DNA of 5,957 nt. Origin: Paracoccaceae bacterium. Its GTDB lineage: Bacteria > Pseudomonadota > Alphaproteobacteria > Rhodobacterales > Rhodobacteraceae. The notes under the pieces were generated by a model. That model was not told where the DNA came from. It made no database searches and saw only the letters and a list, made by a program, of their open reading frames with translations. Position numbers and translations under genes: made by a program. Of this stretch, positions 1 through 5,957 are shown one piece after another (position 1 is the stretch's first letter; each line of letters begins with the position of its first letter). The stretch is from assembly GCA_002400675.1 (NCBI GenBank), contig NVQY01000129.1, forward strand, positions 1-5,957. Direction: 5' to 3'.

Positions 1-342
1 GGCGATTTCATCGCGCAGCACTACCTCGTCCCAACCGCCCATCTCGGTCAGCTTGTTGTCGGCAATCCGGTAGGCGCGCCGTTCTGCTTCATCGAGGTGG
101 CTCAGCCGGATTACCGGCACCTCGGAAAGCCCCAGCATCGTCGCGGCCAGCACCCGGCCATGGCCTGCGATCAGCTCGCCATCATCCGCCACCATGCACG
201 GAACAGTCCAACCGAACTTTGCCATGCTGGCTGCGATCTTCGCCACCTGATCGTCGCCGTGCATCTTGGCATTGCGGGTGTAGGGGCGCAGTTTGGCAAT
301 TGGCCAGGTTTCAATCTCGCTTGGCGCGAATACCAAATCCAT
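1..342 (-). CDS. ParB-like N-terminal domain protein, probably phage-type (partial; C-terminus off the left edge)
   Basis: The reverse strand encodes 114 residues from an ATG at 342 and is still open at position 1. The visible part matches the ParB/Srx-like N-terminal domain: an opening stretch resembling 'IxxLRPYxRNAKxH' (about residues 15-28), the nucleotide-binding-type motif GHGR at residues 60-63 followed by VLAA, and 'YRIADNKLTE' at 91-100. In prophages of Rhodobacterales this domain is often the front half of a DNA adenine/cytosine methyltransferase, or a stand-alone ParB-like protein. The half that would decide lies outside the window. The start is chosen because a GAGGA ribosome binding site lies at 352-348, 5 bases upstream, and the domain begins at once. 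The frame stays open upstream to a TAG at 762-760, but that stretch does not resemble the domain. It is divergent from the kinase operon and functionally unrelated to it. The family is recognised with good confidence; the methyltransferase fusion is inference. Confidence 0.82.
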   Translation of the reverse strand, partial: MDLVFAPSEIETWPIAKLRPYTRNAKMHGDDQVAKIAASMAKFGWTVPCMVADDGELIAGHGRVLAATMLGLSEVPVIRLSHLDEAERRAYRIADNKLTEMGGWDEVVLRDEIA

Positions 343-347
343 GAAGA

Positions 348-352
348 TCCTC
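348..352 (-). promoter_or_regulatory. Ribosome binding site of the ParB-like gene
   Basis: Read on the minus strand, GAGGA is separated by 5 bases from the ATG at 342-340. It is the reason for preferring this start over in-frame ATGs further upstream around 594, 627 and 639. Confidence 0.6.
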
Positions 353-381
353 GATGTGTGGGGATGCAGACGCCACGGCTG

Positions 382-403
382 CGCGCCGGGGATTACCGGC
401 GCG
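382..403 (-). repeat. Perfect GC-only hairpin in the leader of the ParB-like gene
   Basis: CGCGCCGG at 382-389 and CCGGCGCG at 396-403 form an 8-bp perfect inverted repeat with a 6-base loop. It sits about 30 bases upstream of the ParB-like ribosome binding site. It has no T-tract on either side, so it is not a standard intrinsic terminator. It could be an RNA stem in the 5' leader or a DNA site for a dimeric protein; the sequence alone does not decide. Confidence 0.6.
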
Positions 404-440
404 GCAGGGTCTGATCTGAATTGTCGGAATTGAGAAACGG

Positions 441-468
441 AAAACGCCCGAGAGGGATTTCCTCCGGG
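441..468 (-). terminator. Terminator-like hairpin reading toward the ParB-like gene
   Basis: On the minus strand an 8-bp stem with one bulged base (arms 468-461 and 455-447, bulge at 451, loop 460-456) is followed by CG and TTTT (446-441). The T-run lies only on the minus-strand exit side, so transcription toward the ParB-like gene is the direction that could be stopped. No gene ends just upstream on that strand. It may therefore act as a leader attenuator, mark the end of a short RNA, or be a relic. The T-run is short, which limits confidence. Confidence 0.45.
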
Positions 469-826
469 TGCTCTACTTCGATTATCAAGGTATGAGTCAA
501 GAGGGGCAGACCTGTCAACAGAAAATCTGAAGATGGTTTGCTTGGCCGTATGAACTGGCTTCCATGTGAGGTGTTGGTGTCGCGAATGGCCCATTGCTGT
601 CGTCCAGTGACGCCGATGCTGCTGCATTGCAGCTTTCATAAAGCCAGAGCTGGTGCACACGCAGTATTTTTGCAGCGGAACAGTCTGCAGCGCGGAGCAA
701 ACCAAAAATCCAGTACCGAGATTGTCACAGCGGCAGGGCCATTCCCTTCTGCAATGTCCCTAAAATGGCTCCACACGCATTTTTTCTGCTAGGGTTTGGT
801 AAATCTGATATGTCTATTTTGTCAGC

Positions 827-831
827 AGGGG
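827..831 (+). promoter_or_regulatory. Ribosome binding site that fixes the kinase start at 838
   Basis: AGGGG lies 6 bases before the ATG at 838. The longer reading from a TTG at 796 adds 14 residues (Cys-rich, unlike a PAS start) and has only a TAGGG ending 1 base before it, which is too close. The ATG start is therefore preferred. Confidence 0.7.
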
Positions 832-837
832 CAGAAT

Positions 838-3800
838 ATGGATTCACCAATACTACACACGGAAGAAGGGCTTGAGCTTCTTGATGTTGGGGTCGGTATT
901 TTTGATGGTGATTTGCGTCTTACTTACTGTAACCCGGCGTTTCGTGACCTCAGGCAGTATCCGGAATCACTGTGCCGCGTTCATGTGCGCCTGCAAACAC
1001 TTCTCCATTTCAATGCACAGCGTGGCGACTTTGGGCCGGGGGCTGCGGATGACCAGGTGGCCGCGCGCATCGCCGAAATCGAAACATCCCGGGAACGCCA
1101 GATCGAGCGGGAAATGGCAAATGGGCAGATCCTCAGAATCCGGTATCGCCGCACATCGTCAGGTGGGTTGATGGTTACGTTTCAGGACTGCACCACAGAG
1201 CGAAACGCCCAACGTGTCCTTGAGGAAAGAGAGGAACGCTATGCGCTGGTAACGCGGGCGACAAGTGATGGAATTTACGACTGGTACGTGAAAAAGAACG
1301 AACTTTTCATATCGGATAACCTGATCCGGATACTGGATTTTGAGTCCAACATCGGCACGTCCCAGACATGGGCAGACCGACTGCACCCGGACGATCTGCC
1401 CGGGTATATTGCAGCCCTTCGCTCGCATTTCAAAAAGCAGGCCGAAGCTGTCGATATTGAATACCGGGTTCGTGCCAAGAATGGTGGATACAGATGGATT
1501 CACGACCGGGGCGTCGGTGAGCGTGATGAGATCGGACGGGTTGTTCGTCTTGTAGGGGCCGTTCGGGATGTAACCGAAATACACGAGGCTCAGAGCGAAC
1601 TAATGCACACACGGTCCCGTCTGATGGCATCACTGTCCACGATTTCGGACGGGATATTGCTGACCGGCGCGGACGACCGGATCGAGCTTTTCAATGATCG
1701 CTATGTTGAAATCTTCAGAGATGCCGCTGGTGGCGCGGATATGTCCAATACAATCAAGGTGGGGCGTTCTTTCTTTGACATGATCCGGGACGGGTACAAT
1801 CTGGGCATGTTCAAAGCGCATCCCGACGGTGTGGACGCCTGGATCAAGGCCCGCGTCAAGGCCTGGGAACAACCGGTTGCCAAATGGGAACTTGAACTGT
1901 CGAACGGTGTTTGGATCCTGCTGAACGAACGGCGTATGCCCGATGGTGGGCGGGTCATGGTCTACACGGACATTACCGAATTCAAACACCGCGAGGTGGA
2001 CGCACAAGCGGCCAGCCAGCGGTTCGAGGAAGCGATCGAAGCGATCTCATCCGGGTTTGCACTTTGGGATGCGGATGATCGGTTGGTGACCTGCAACTCG
2101 CGTTATCGCGAGTACTTCGTAGGCCTTCGCGATTATGTTGTCCCCGGTGCCGTGTTCACCGAGATTATCGCAGCTGGTATCAAACGTGGATTGTTTCCAA
2201 ACGCAGAAGGGGACATTCATGCCTATCTCGGGGATATTGCAGAAAAAAGGCAGAAAGCCACGGGCGAAAGCCGCGAACAGTTTACCAATGGCATGTGGCT
2301 TCAAATCACCGACCACCGCACCAAGGACGGTGGAATTGTCTCAATCTATACGAACGTTACCGAGTTGAAAAACAATCAGCTTGAGCTTGAGACGCAAACG
2401 GGGATTCTGAAACTGACACTTGAAAACATGGGTCAGGGCATCACCATGGTCGATAAGGACCTAAAAACCATTGCTCTGAATGAAAAGTTTCTGGAGTTGA
2501 TGGATTTCCCGGCAGAAAAATTTCATCAGGGTTTCACAATGGAACAGGCGTTCCGGTACAATGCTGAACGGGGCGAATACGGGCCAGGCGATGTTGACGA
2601 ACAGGTCGGCACGCGTTTGGAGATGTCCGCAAAATTTCAACCGCATCGGTTTGAACGGACCCGGCACGACGGCACGATCGTTGAAATCGTCGGCAACCCG
2701 ATCAAGGGGGGCGGATTTGTTTCAACCTACACCGACATTACCGAACGCAGGCAGGCCGAGGTATCTCTCAAATCCGCTTTGGCGGAATTCAACGCGGTTC
2801 TGGAAAACATTGATTACGGCGTTGTGTTCATGGGGCCTGATTTGCGAACACGGATTGCGAACAGAGCTTTTTCGCGGATGTGGAATGTTCCGCCAGAGTT
2901 TATTGCAGAAAACCCGGACGCGCGCAGCCTGATTTCATACGTCCGGAAGAACAATTACTATGCCGTGGACCCCGGTGATTGGGACCAATGGCTGGACAAT
3001 CGGATCAAGGCAATCAAGGCTGGGAACATTGCCCCGACCGAGGTGGCGCGAACCGACGGCACGATTGTCAGTTACCAGTGTTTTGCACTGCCCGACGGTG
3101 GCCGGATGCTCACCTATTTCGACATAACCGAGATTTCGCAGGCACGTGACAGGGCGCAGGAAGCCCTTGAAGAGCTGAAAAATGCACAGCAACGCCTTGT
3201 TCAGGCCGAGAAGATGGCCAGTCTGGGCCAGTTGACCGCAGGCATTGCGCACGAAATCAAGAACCCTTTGAACTTTGTCAATAATTTCTCAAAGCTATCT
3301 GCCGAGATGATGGAGGAGCTGGCCGAAGTTCTGGTGGATCCAATCGCCGCACTGGAGCAGGAAGACCGCGAAGACGCCGAGGATCTGATGGCGACGGTCC
3401 GGGAAAACCTTTTGAAGATCGACCAGCACGGCAAACGGGCCGACAGCATCGTCAAGAACATGCTGCTGCATTCGCGCGAAGGCTCAAGCGAGATGCAAAA
3501 AGTGGACCTGAACGCGCTGACCAAAGAGGGTGTCAATCTGGCCTATCACGGCGCGAGGGCCGCCGACAAAGGTTTCAATATCGATCTGGTTTTCAGTTTC
3601 TGCGACGACGTGGGAATGGTCGAATGCCTGCCGCAGGATCTGCAACGGGTCATCTTGAACCTGTGTTCCAACGGCATGTACGAGGCGGCGAAACAGGCCG
3701 CTTTGGGTGGCTCCCCAGCCCGTCTAAACGTCTCGACATCAATCAAGGACCGTCAGTATCTGATCGAAGTGACGGACAATGGTGGCGGCATACCCGATAA

Positions 3801-3987
3801 AATGAAGGACAAGATTTTCAACCCGTTTTTCACCACAAAACCCTCGGGTGAGGGCACGGGGCTTGGACTTTCGATCAGTTTCGATATTATCAAACAACAT
3901 GGTGGTGAGTTGAGTTTTCAAACCCGGTCGGGAATTGGCACGACATTTATCGTGGCCCTGCCGATGGTTATTTCTTCAGGCAGGTAA
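838..3987 (+). CDS. Soluble multi-PAS sensor histidine kinase (six PAS domains)
   Basis: The 1049-residue protein has no signal peptide and no membrane segment, so it should sense a cytoplasmic cue. The domains in order are as follows. PAS1 is about 8-122, PAS_7 type, with the N-A-x-R-G-x-x-G-P-G signature. PAS2 is about 133-250, PAS_3 type, with LHPDD and YRWIHDRG. PAS3 (260-382), PAS4 (395-510), PAS5 (524-641, again with the N-A-x-R-G-E-Y-G-P-G signature) and PAS6 (651-765) are PAS_7-like, and each ends in a GG...Y-(T/F)-(D/N)-(I/V)-T-E motif. A coiled-coil helix (about 766-795) leads to the dimerisation and phosphotransfer domain with AHEIKNPLNF, whose phosphoacceptor is His805. An acidic stretch, EQEDREDAED, lies in that region. 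The ATPase follows: N-box with Asn941 and Asn945, G1 DNGGGIP at 980-986, F-box FNPFFTTK at 994-1001, and G2 GEGTGLGLS at 1004-1012. All catalytic boxes are present, so the kinase should be active. No haem or flavin signature is obvious, so the ligand is unknown. The gene is first in an operon with two receivers, its probable targets. Confidence 0.95.
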   Translation: MDSPILHTEEGLELLDVGVGIFDGDLRLTYCNPAFRDLRQYPESLCRVHVRLQTLLHFNAQRGDFGPGAADDQVAARIAEIETSRERQIEREMANGQILRIRYRRTSSGGLMVTFQDCTTERNAQRVLEEREERYALVTRATSDGIYDWYVKKNELFISDNLIRILDFESNIGTSQTWADRLHPDDLPGYIAALRSHFKKQAEAVDIEYRVRAKNGGYRWIHDRGVGERDEIGRVVRLVGAVRDVTEIHEAQSELMHTRSRLMASLSTISDGILLTGADDRIELFNDRYVEIFRDAAGGADMSNTIKVGRSFFDMIRDGYNLGMFKAHPDGVDAWIKARVKAWEQPVAKWELELSNGVWILLNERRMPDGGRVMVYTDITEFKHREVDAQAASQRFEEAIEAISSGFALWDADDRLVTCNSRYREYFVGLRDYVVPGAVFTEIIAAGIKRGLFPNAEGDIHAYLGDIAEKRQKATGESREQFTNGMWLQITDHRTKDGGIVSIYTNVTELKNNQLELETQTGILKLTLENMGQGITMVDKDLKTIALNEKFLELMDFPAEKFHQGFTMEQAFRYNAERGEYGPGDVDEQVGTRLEMSAKFQPHRFERTRHDGTIVEIVGNPIKGGGFVSTYTDITERRQAEVSLKSALAEFNAVLENIDYGVVFMGPDLRTRIANRAFSRMWNVPPEFIAENPDARSLISYVRKNNYYAVDPGDWDQWLDNRIKAIKAGNIAPTEVARTDGTIVSYQCFALPDGGRMLTYFDITEISQARDRAQEALEELKNAQQRLVQAEKMASLGQLTAGIAHEIKNPLNFVNNFSKLSAEMMEELAEVLVDPIAALEQEDREDAEDLMATVRENLLKIDQHGKRADSIVKNMLLHSREGSSEMQKVDLNALTKEGVNLAYHGARAADKGFNIDLVFSFCDDVGMVECLPQDLQRVILNLCSNGMYEAAKQAALGGSPARLNVSTSIKDRQYLIEVTDNGGGIPDKMKDKIFNPFFTTKPSGEGTGLGLSISFDIIKQHGGELSFQTRSGIGTTFIVALPMVISSGR

Positions 3988-3990
3988 GGA
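3986..3990 (+). promoter_or_regulatory. Ribosome binding site of the small receiver, overlapping the kinase stop
   Basis: AAGGA shares two bases with the kinase TAA (3985-3987) and lies 6 bases before the ATG at 3997. This supports the start and suggests that translation of the two genes is coupled. Confidence 0.7.
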
Positions 3991-3996
3991 AAACCC

Positions 3997-4386
3997 ATGC
4001 TCAGAATACTCATGGTGGACGACGAACCCGATGCGGAATTTCTGTTCCGGCAAAATTTCCGACGCGAAATTCGCAAACAAACATACGAATTTCTTTTTGC
4101 CCATTCAGGAGACCAGGCCCTGAAGATACTGGAAAACAAAGAAATACGTCACGAACTGGTTCTTCTGTCCGACATCAACATGCCAGGCATGACCGGTCTG
4201 GAACTTCTGGACCTGGTCAAACTGCGCAACCCCAAATTACCGGTCATCATGATCACTGCCTATGGAGACGCAGAAACCGAGCGCGATGCAATAAGGCGTG
4301 GGGCGGCAAAATTGGTCTCCAAACCCGTCGATTTTGAGTATCTCAAGGCTGAGTTGGCGGATTTGTCCAGCCAGACCGCACAATGA
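3997..4386 (+). CDS. Single-domain response regulator (stand-alone receiver)
   Basis: The 129 residues are one receiver domain with no output domain. Expected residues are in place: the acidic pocket Asp8/Asp9, phosphoacceptor Asp59 in [12 protein letters not shown], the switch Thr87 in MITAYGD, and Lys109 in SKPVD. It starts 9 bases after the kinase stop and overlaps the cyclase gene by four bases, so all three genes are almost certainly co-transcribed. It closely resembles the receiver of the following gene: shared VDDEPD, an FRR-x-IR stretch, FAH-x-G, LSDINMP and AYGD. This points to a local duplication. Stand-alone receivers of this sort act as phosphate shuttles, phosphate sinks, or diffusible regulators that work by protein contact (as CheY does); which applies here cannot be read from the sequence. 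The kinase upstream is its likely phosphodonor by proximity. Confidence 0.93.
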   Translation: MLRILMVDDEPDAEFLFRQNFRREIRKQTYEFLFAHSGDQALKILENKEIRHELVLLSDINMPGMTGLELLDLVKLRNPKLPVIMITAYGDAETERDAIRRGAAKLVSKPVDFEYLKAELADLSSQTAQ

Positions 4387-5645
4387 GCGCCCCGGTTCGC
4401 ATACTTGTCGTTGATGACGAACCGGACGTAGAGGCCCTGATCACGCAAAAGTTCCGCCGCGCAATCCGCAGAAAGGAAATGGCTTTCGTGTTCGCCCATG
4501 ACGGGCAGGAAGCGCTGGACATACTTGAAACCGACGCAGATGTGCTGATGGTGCTGTCAGACATCAACATGCCCCGGATGGACGGGTTGACATTGTTGAT
4601 GCATTTGGAAGAACGGCATCAGGATCTGAAGACGGTCGTGGTATCCGCCTACGGGGACATGGAAAATATTCGCACCGCCATGAATCGTGGGGCCTTTGAT
4701 TTTGTTACCAAACCGATCGAATTCGATGATCTCGAAGTGACCATAAAGAAGACACTGGATCATCTGGAAGAACACCGGACCCTGCTGCGCGAAAAGGCCG
4801 AGGCGGAAATGGCCCGCGCCACGTTGTCTCGTTATTTTTCACCCAGCGTGGTCGAAGCCATGTCGCAGGATTCAAGCCAGATGAAACCGGGTGGCGAACG
4901 GCGAGAAGCCACGTTCCTTTTTACCGATCTCACCGGCTTTACCAACCTTGTCGAATCCACCGATCCGGACATCATCGTCGAGTTATTGAACACCTATATC
5001 GAAGGTGTTGCCCGGATCGTTTTTGCCAATGATGGCACCGTGATGAAGATCATTGGTGATTCGGTTCAGGCGACCTTTGGTGCGCCTATATCGCAACCGG
5101 ATCACGCCGCCCGCGCGGTTAACAGCGCACTGGAGATAGATGCCTTCGCCGAAGCGTTCCGGTCCGGCTGGAACGCCCGCGGCGTGAACCTTGGTACAAC
5201 CCGGATCGGCGTAAATACCGGTGAGGCGATAATTGGAAATTTCGGCGGTGACTCATTCTTCGACTATACCGCCTACGGCGATGCGGTGAACACTGCGGCT
5301 CGACTTGAAAGTGCCAACAAGGCGCTCGGTACGCGGATATGCATCGGCGAAAGCGTTGTCGCCCAGATCGATGACTTTGCAGGCCGACCGGCAGGCCTGC
5401 TATTGCTGGCGGGAAAATCGCAGAGTCTGGCCGCATTCGAACCGCTTACCCGGGAACAAAGCCTTTCGGGCGTGATGTCTGCCTATCGGGCGGCCTATGA
5501 ACAACTGGCGTCAGGTGACACATCGGCCAGACAATCCTTCGCCGCTCTGATCTCGGAATTGCCAGATGACCCCTTGATCCTGTTTCATCTTCAACGCGCA
5601 TTAGGGGGCGCAATGGATGCAATCGTCGACATCTCCACAAAGTGA
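4383..5645 (+). CDS. Response regulator with class III adenylate cyclase output
   Basis: The 420-residue soluble protein has a receiver at about 5-120: acidic pair Asp11/Asp12, phosphoacceptor Asp60, switch Ser88 and Lys110. A charged helical linker follows (about 120-155, then [12 protein letters not shown]). The class III nucleotidyl cyclase domain is about 175-350. All six key catalytic positions are seen: metal-binding Asp182 (FTDLTGF) and Asp226 (IIGDS), base-selecting Lys222 and Thr296 ([16 protein letters not shown]), Asn303, and transition-state Arg307. The Lys/Thr pair is typical of class IIIb adenylate cyclases, so ATP to cAMP is predicted rather than cGMP. The last 65 or so residues form an Ala-rich helical tail seen behind some cyclases of this kind; its role is unknown. 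The start ATG overlaps the preceding stop as ATGA and has no strong ribosome binding site of its own, suggesting translational coupling. Phosphorylation by the upstream kinase presumably controls cAMP synthesis. The domain arrangement recalls the end of cyanobacterial CyaC, but I do not assign that symbol. Confidence 0.94.
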   Translation: MSAPVRILVVDDEPDVEALITQKFRRAIRRKEMAFVFAHDGQEALDILETDADVLMVLSDINMPRMDGLTLLMHLEERHQDLKTVVVSAYGDMENIRTAMNRGAFDFVTKPIEFDDLEVTIKKTLDHLEEHRTLLREKAEAEMARATLSRYFSPSVVEAMSQDSSQMKPGGERREATFLFTDLTGFTNLVESTDPDIIVELLNTYIEGVARIVFANDGTVMKIIGDSVQATFGAPISQPDHAARAVNSALEIDAFAEAFRSGWNARGVNLGTTRIGVNTGEAIIGNFGGDSFFDYTAYGDAVNTAARLESANKALGTRICIGESVVAQIDDFAGRPAGLLLLAGKSQSLAAFEPLTREQSLSGVMSAYRAAYEQLASGDTSARQSFAALISELPDDPLILFHLQRALGGAMDAIVDISTK

Positions 5646-5673
5646 GTTATTGCCGCCATTCTTGAAACTGTCC

Positions 5674-5711
5674 AATGTCCGGTCCGCAAATAAATGTCCG
5701 GTCCACAAATA
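5674..5711. repeat. 19-base tandem direct repeat, two copies
   Basis: The units at 5674-5692 and 5693-5711 abut exactly and differ at one position (G at 5686, A at 5705). They begin 29 bases after the cyclase stop. The core GTCCGCA of the first unit recurs at 5797 and 5881, so the repeat may belong to a wider dispersed family. Protein-binding iterons or a decayed intergenic element are both possible. Confidence 0.75.
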
Positions 5712-5786
5712 AGAGACTTCGCCAGCCACCCTATGGTCCAGAGTTGAGGCGGAACATCGCATCAGATACCGGCACTACTCCACAAA

Positions 5787-5819
5787 TTGCGGCTTTGTCC
5801 GCAACTCAGTTAATTGCGG
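5787..5819 (+). repeat. Two mutually exclusive hairpins sharing a central arm
   Basis: TTGCGG (5787-5792), CCGCAA (5799-5804) and TTGCGG (5814-5819) are spaced so that the middle arm can pair with either the left arm (6-base loop) or the right arm (9-base loop). A T7 run follows at 5834-5840, but 14 bases after the last arm, too far for a textbook terminator. The stems are short. It may terminate the operon imperfectly or be part of the local repeat family. Confidence 0.5.
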
Positions 5820-5889
5820 GCTGGTTTTCACAATTTTTTTGCGGATGGCCGGTTTGGGGAAATTGCACCAGTGCTATTGCGTCCGCAGC

Positions 5890-5911
5890 GAAGGGCGGCT
5901 CCCCGCCCTTC
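5890..5911. repeat. Strong 9-bp GC-rich hairpin
   Basis: GAAGGGCGG (5890-5898) and CCGCCCTTC (5903-5911) pair perfectly around a 4-base loop. TCCG (5882-5885) and CGGA (5916-5919) could extend the structure after an internal loop. No T-run follows on either strand. A small dyad CTGCA-C-TGCAG follows at 5922-5932. It could be a transcription-ending stem lacking a T-tract or part of a dispersed palindromic element. Confidence 0.65.
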
Positions 5912-5957
5912 ACGTCGGATGCTGCACTGCAGGAATAGGACGAAACCGCTCGCGGAG

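Larger units (their letters stand above)
343..837. other. Divergent intergenic region between the ParB-like gene and the kinase operon
   Basis: I see no supported gene here. The stretch holds the two leader hairpins described separately (382-403 and 441-468). It also holds two TTGAC-type hexamers on the minus strand 18 bases apart (TTGACA at 518-513, TTGACT at 500-495), with a GATAAT at 486-481 badly spaced from both. A perfect dyad GCTGCA-T-TGCAGC lies at 621-633. No convincing -35/-10 pair for the kinase operon stands out before 838; TTTCTG (783-788) with TGATAT (806-811) at 17-base spacing matches consensus only weakly. Short open frames on both strands are present but have no recognisable domain and no good ribosome binding site. 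Confidence 0.6.
5646..5957. other. Non-coding, repeat-rich region downstream of the operon
   Basis: No supported gene lies here. An open frame at 5675-5938 starts inside the tandem repeat and has low-complexity, domain-free content, so I leave it out. The region contains a 19-base tandem repeat, three copies of TTGCGG (5787-5792, 5814-5819, 5839-5844), three copies of GTCCGCA (5682-5688, 5797-5803, 5881-5887), a T7 run at 5834-5840 and a strong GC hairpin near the right end. A clean intrinsic terminator directly after the cyclase stop is not seen. Confidence 0.6.

Noticed and set aside
97..414. Plus-strand open frame opposite the ParB-like gene
   Set aside because: It is antisense to a frame with a clear ParB-like domain and has no domain of its own.
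447..475. A tRNA-like segment, since the stem resembles a tRNA arm
   Set aside because: No cloverleaf, no T-loop consensus and no acceptor stem can be built around it.
481..518. Minus-strand sigma70 promoter built from TTGACA and GATAAT
   Set aside because: The spacing between the hexamers is about 26 bases (8 bases from the nearer TTGACT), far from the usual 16-18, so I do not annotate a promoter.
515..700. Minus-strand open frame of 61 residues
   Set aside because: Short, no domain, and overlaps other equally open frames in the same low-information region.
538..792. Plus-strand open frame of 84 residues upstream of the kinase
   Set aside because: No ribosome binding site, no domain, irregular composition, and competing open frames of similar quality on the other strand.
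796..837. Longer kinase start at a TTG giving 14 extra residues
   Set aside because: No properly spaced ribosome binding site precedes it, while AGGGG sits 6 bases before the ATG at 838, where the PAS-like sequence begins.
5787..5840. Intrinsic terminator of the cyclase operon
   Set aside because: The stems are only 6 bp and the T-run begins 14 bases after the last arm, so I list the repeats rather than a terminator.
5675..5938. Plus-strand open frame of 87 residues after the operon
   Set aside because: It starts inside the tandem repeat, has no ribosome binding site, spans hairpins and a T-run, and shows no recognisable domain or coherent composition.

Overview
The window looks like a piece of an alphaproteobacterial chromosome, most likely from the Rhodobacterales (Roseobacter group). 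This is an inference from the moderately high GC coding sequence, the PAS_7-rich cytoplasmic sensor kinase next to a receiver-adenylate cyclase, and a phage-type ParB-like gene of a kind common in rhodobacteral prophages. No rRNA or housekeeping marker is present to fix the taxonomy.

Layout. Positions 1-342 (minus strand) hold the first 114 codons of a ParB-like gene that runs off the left edge. Positions 343-837 are a roughly 500-base divergent gap. It carries two hairpins in the leader of the ParB-like gene, one of them terminator-like, and no convincing gene of its own. Positions 838-5645 (plus strand) are a tight three-gene operon: a 1049-residue soluble histidine kinase with six PAS domains, a 129-residue stand-alone receiver starting 9 bases later, and a 420-residue receiver-class III adenylate cyclase whose start overlaps the previous stop by four bases (ATGA). 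Positions 5646-5957 are non-coding in appearance and dense in short direct and inverted repeats.

How the genes work together. The kinase has no membrane segment, so it should sense a cytoplasmic signal through its PAS array and autophosphorylate at His805. Two similar receivers (Asp59 and Asp60) lie immediately downstream. One is free-standing. The other is fused through a helical linker to a cyclase that keeps every catalytic residue expected for making cAMP from ATP. The natural reading is a two-component system with a second-messenger output, in which the small receiver either competes for phosphate or takes the signal to another partner. No DNA-binding output domain and no cAMP receptor is encoded in the window.

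The known part is the kinase/receiver/cyclase logic. The less explained parts are the hairpin-rich leader of the ParB-like gene, an uninterrupted minus-strand reading frame of about 760 bases that includes that leader, and the repeat-rich region after the operon.
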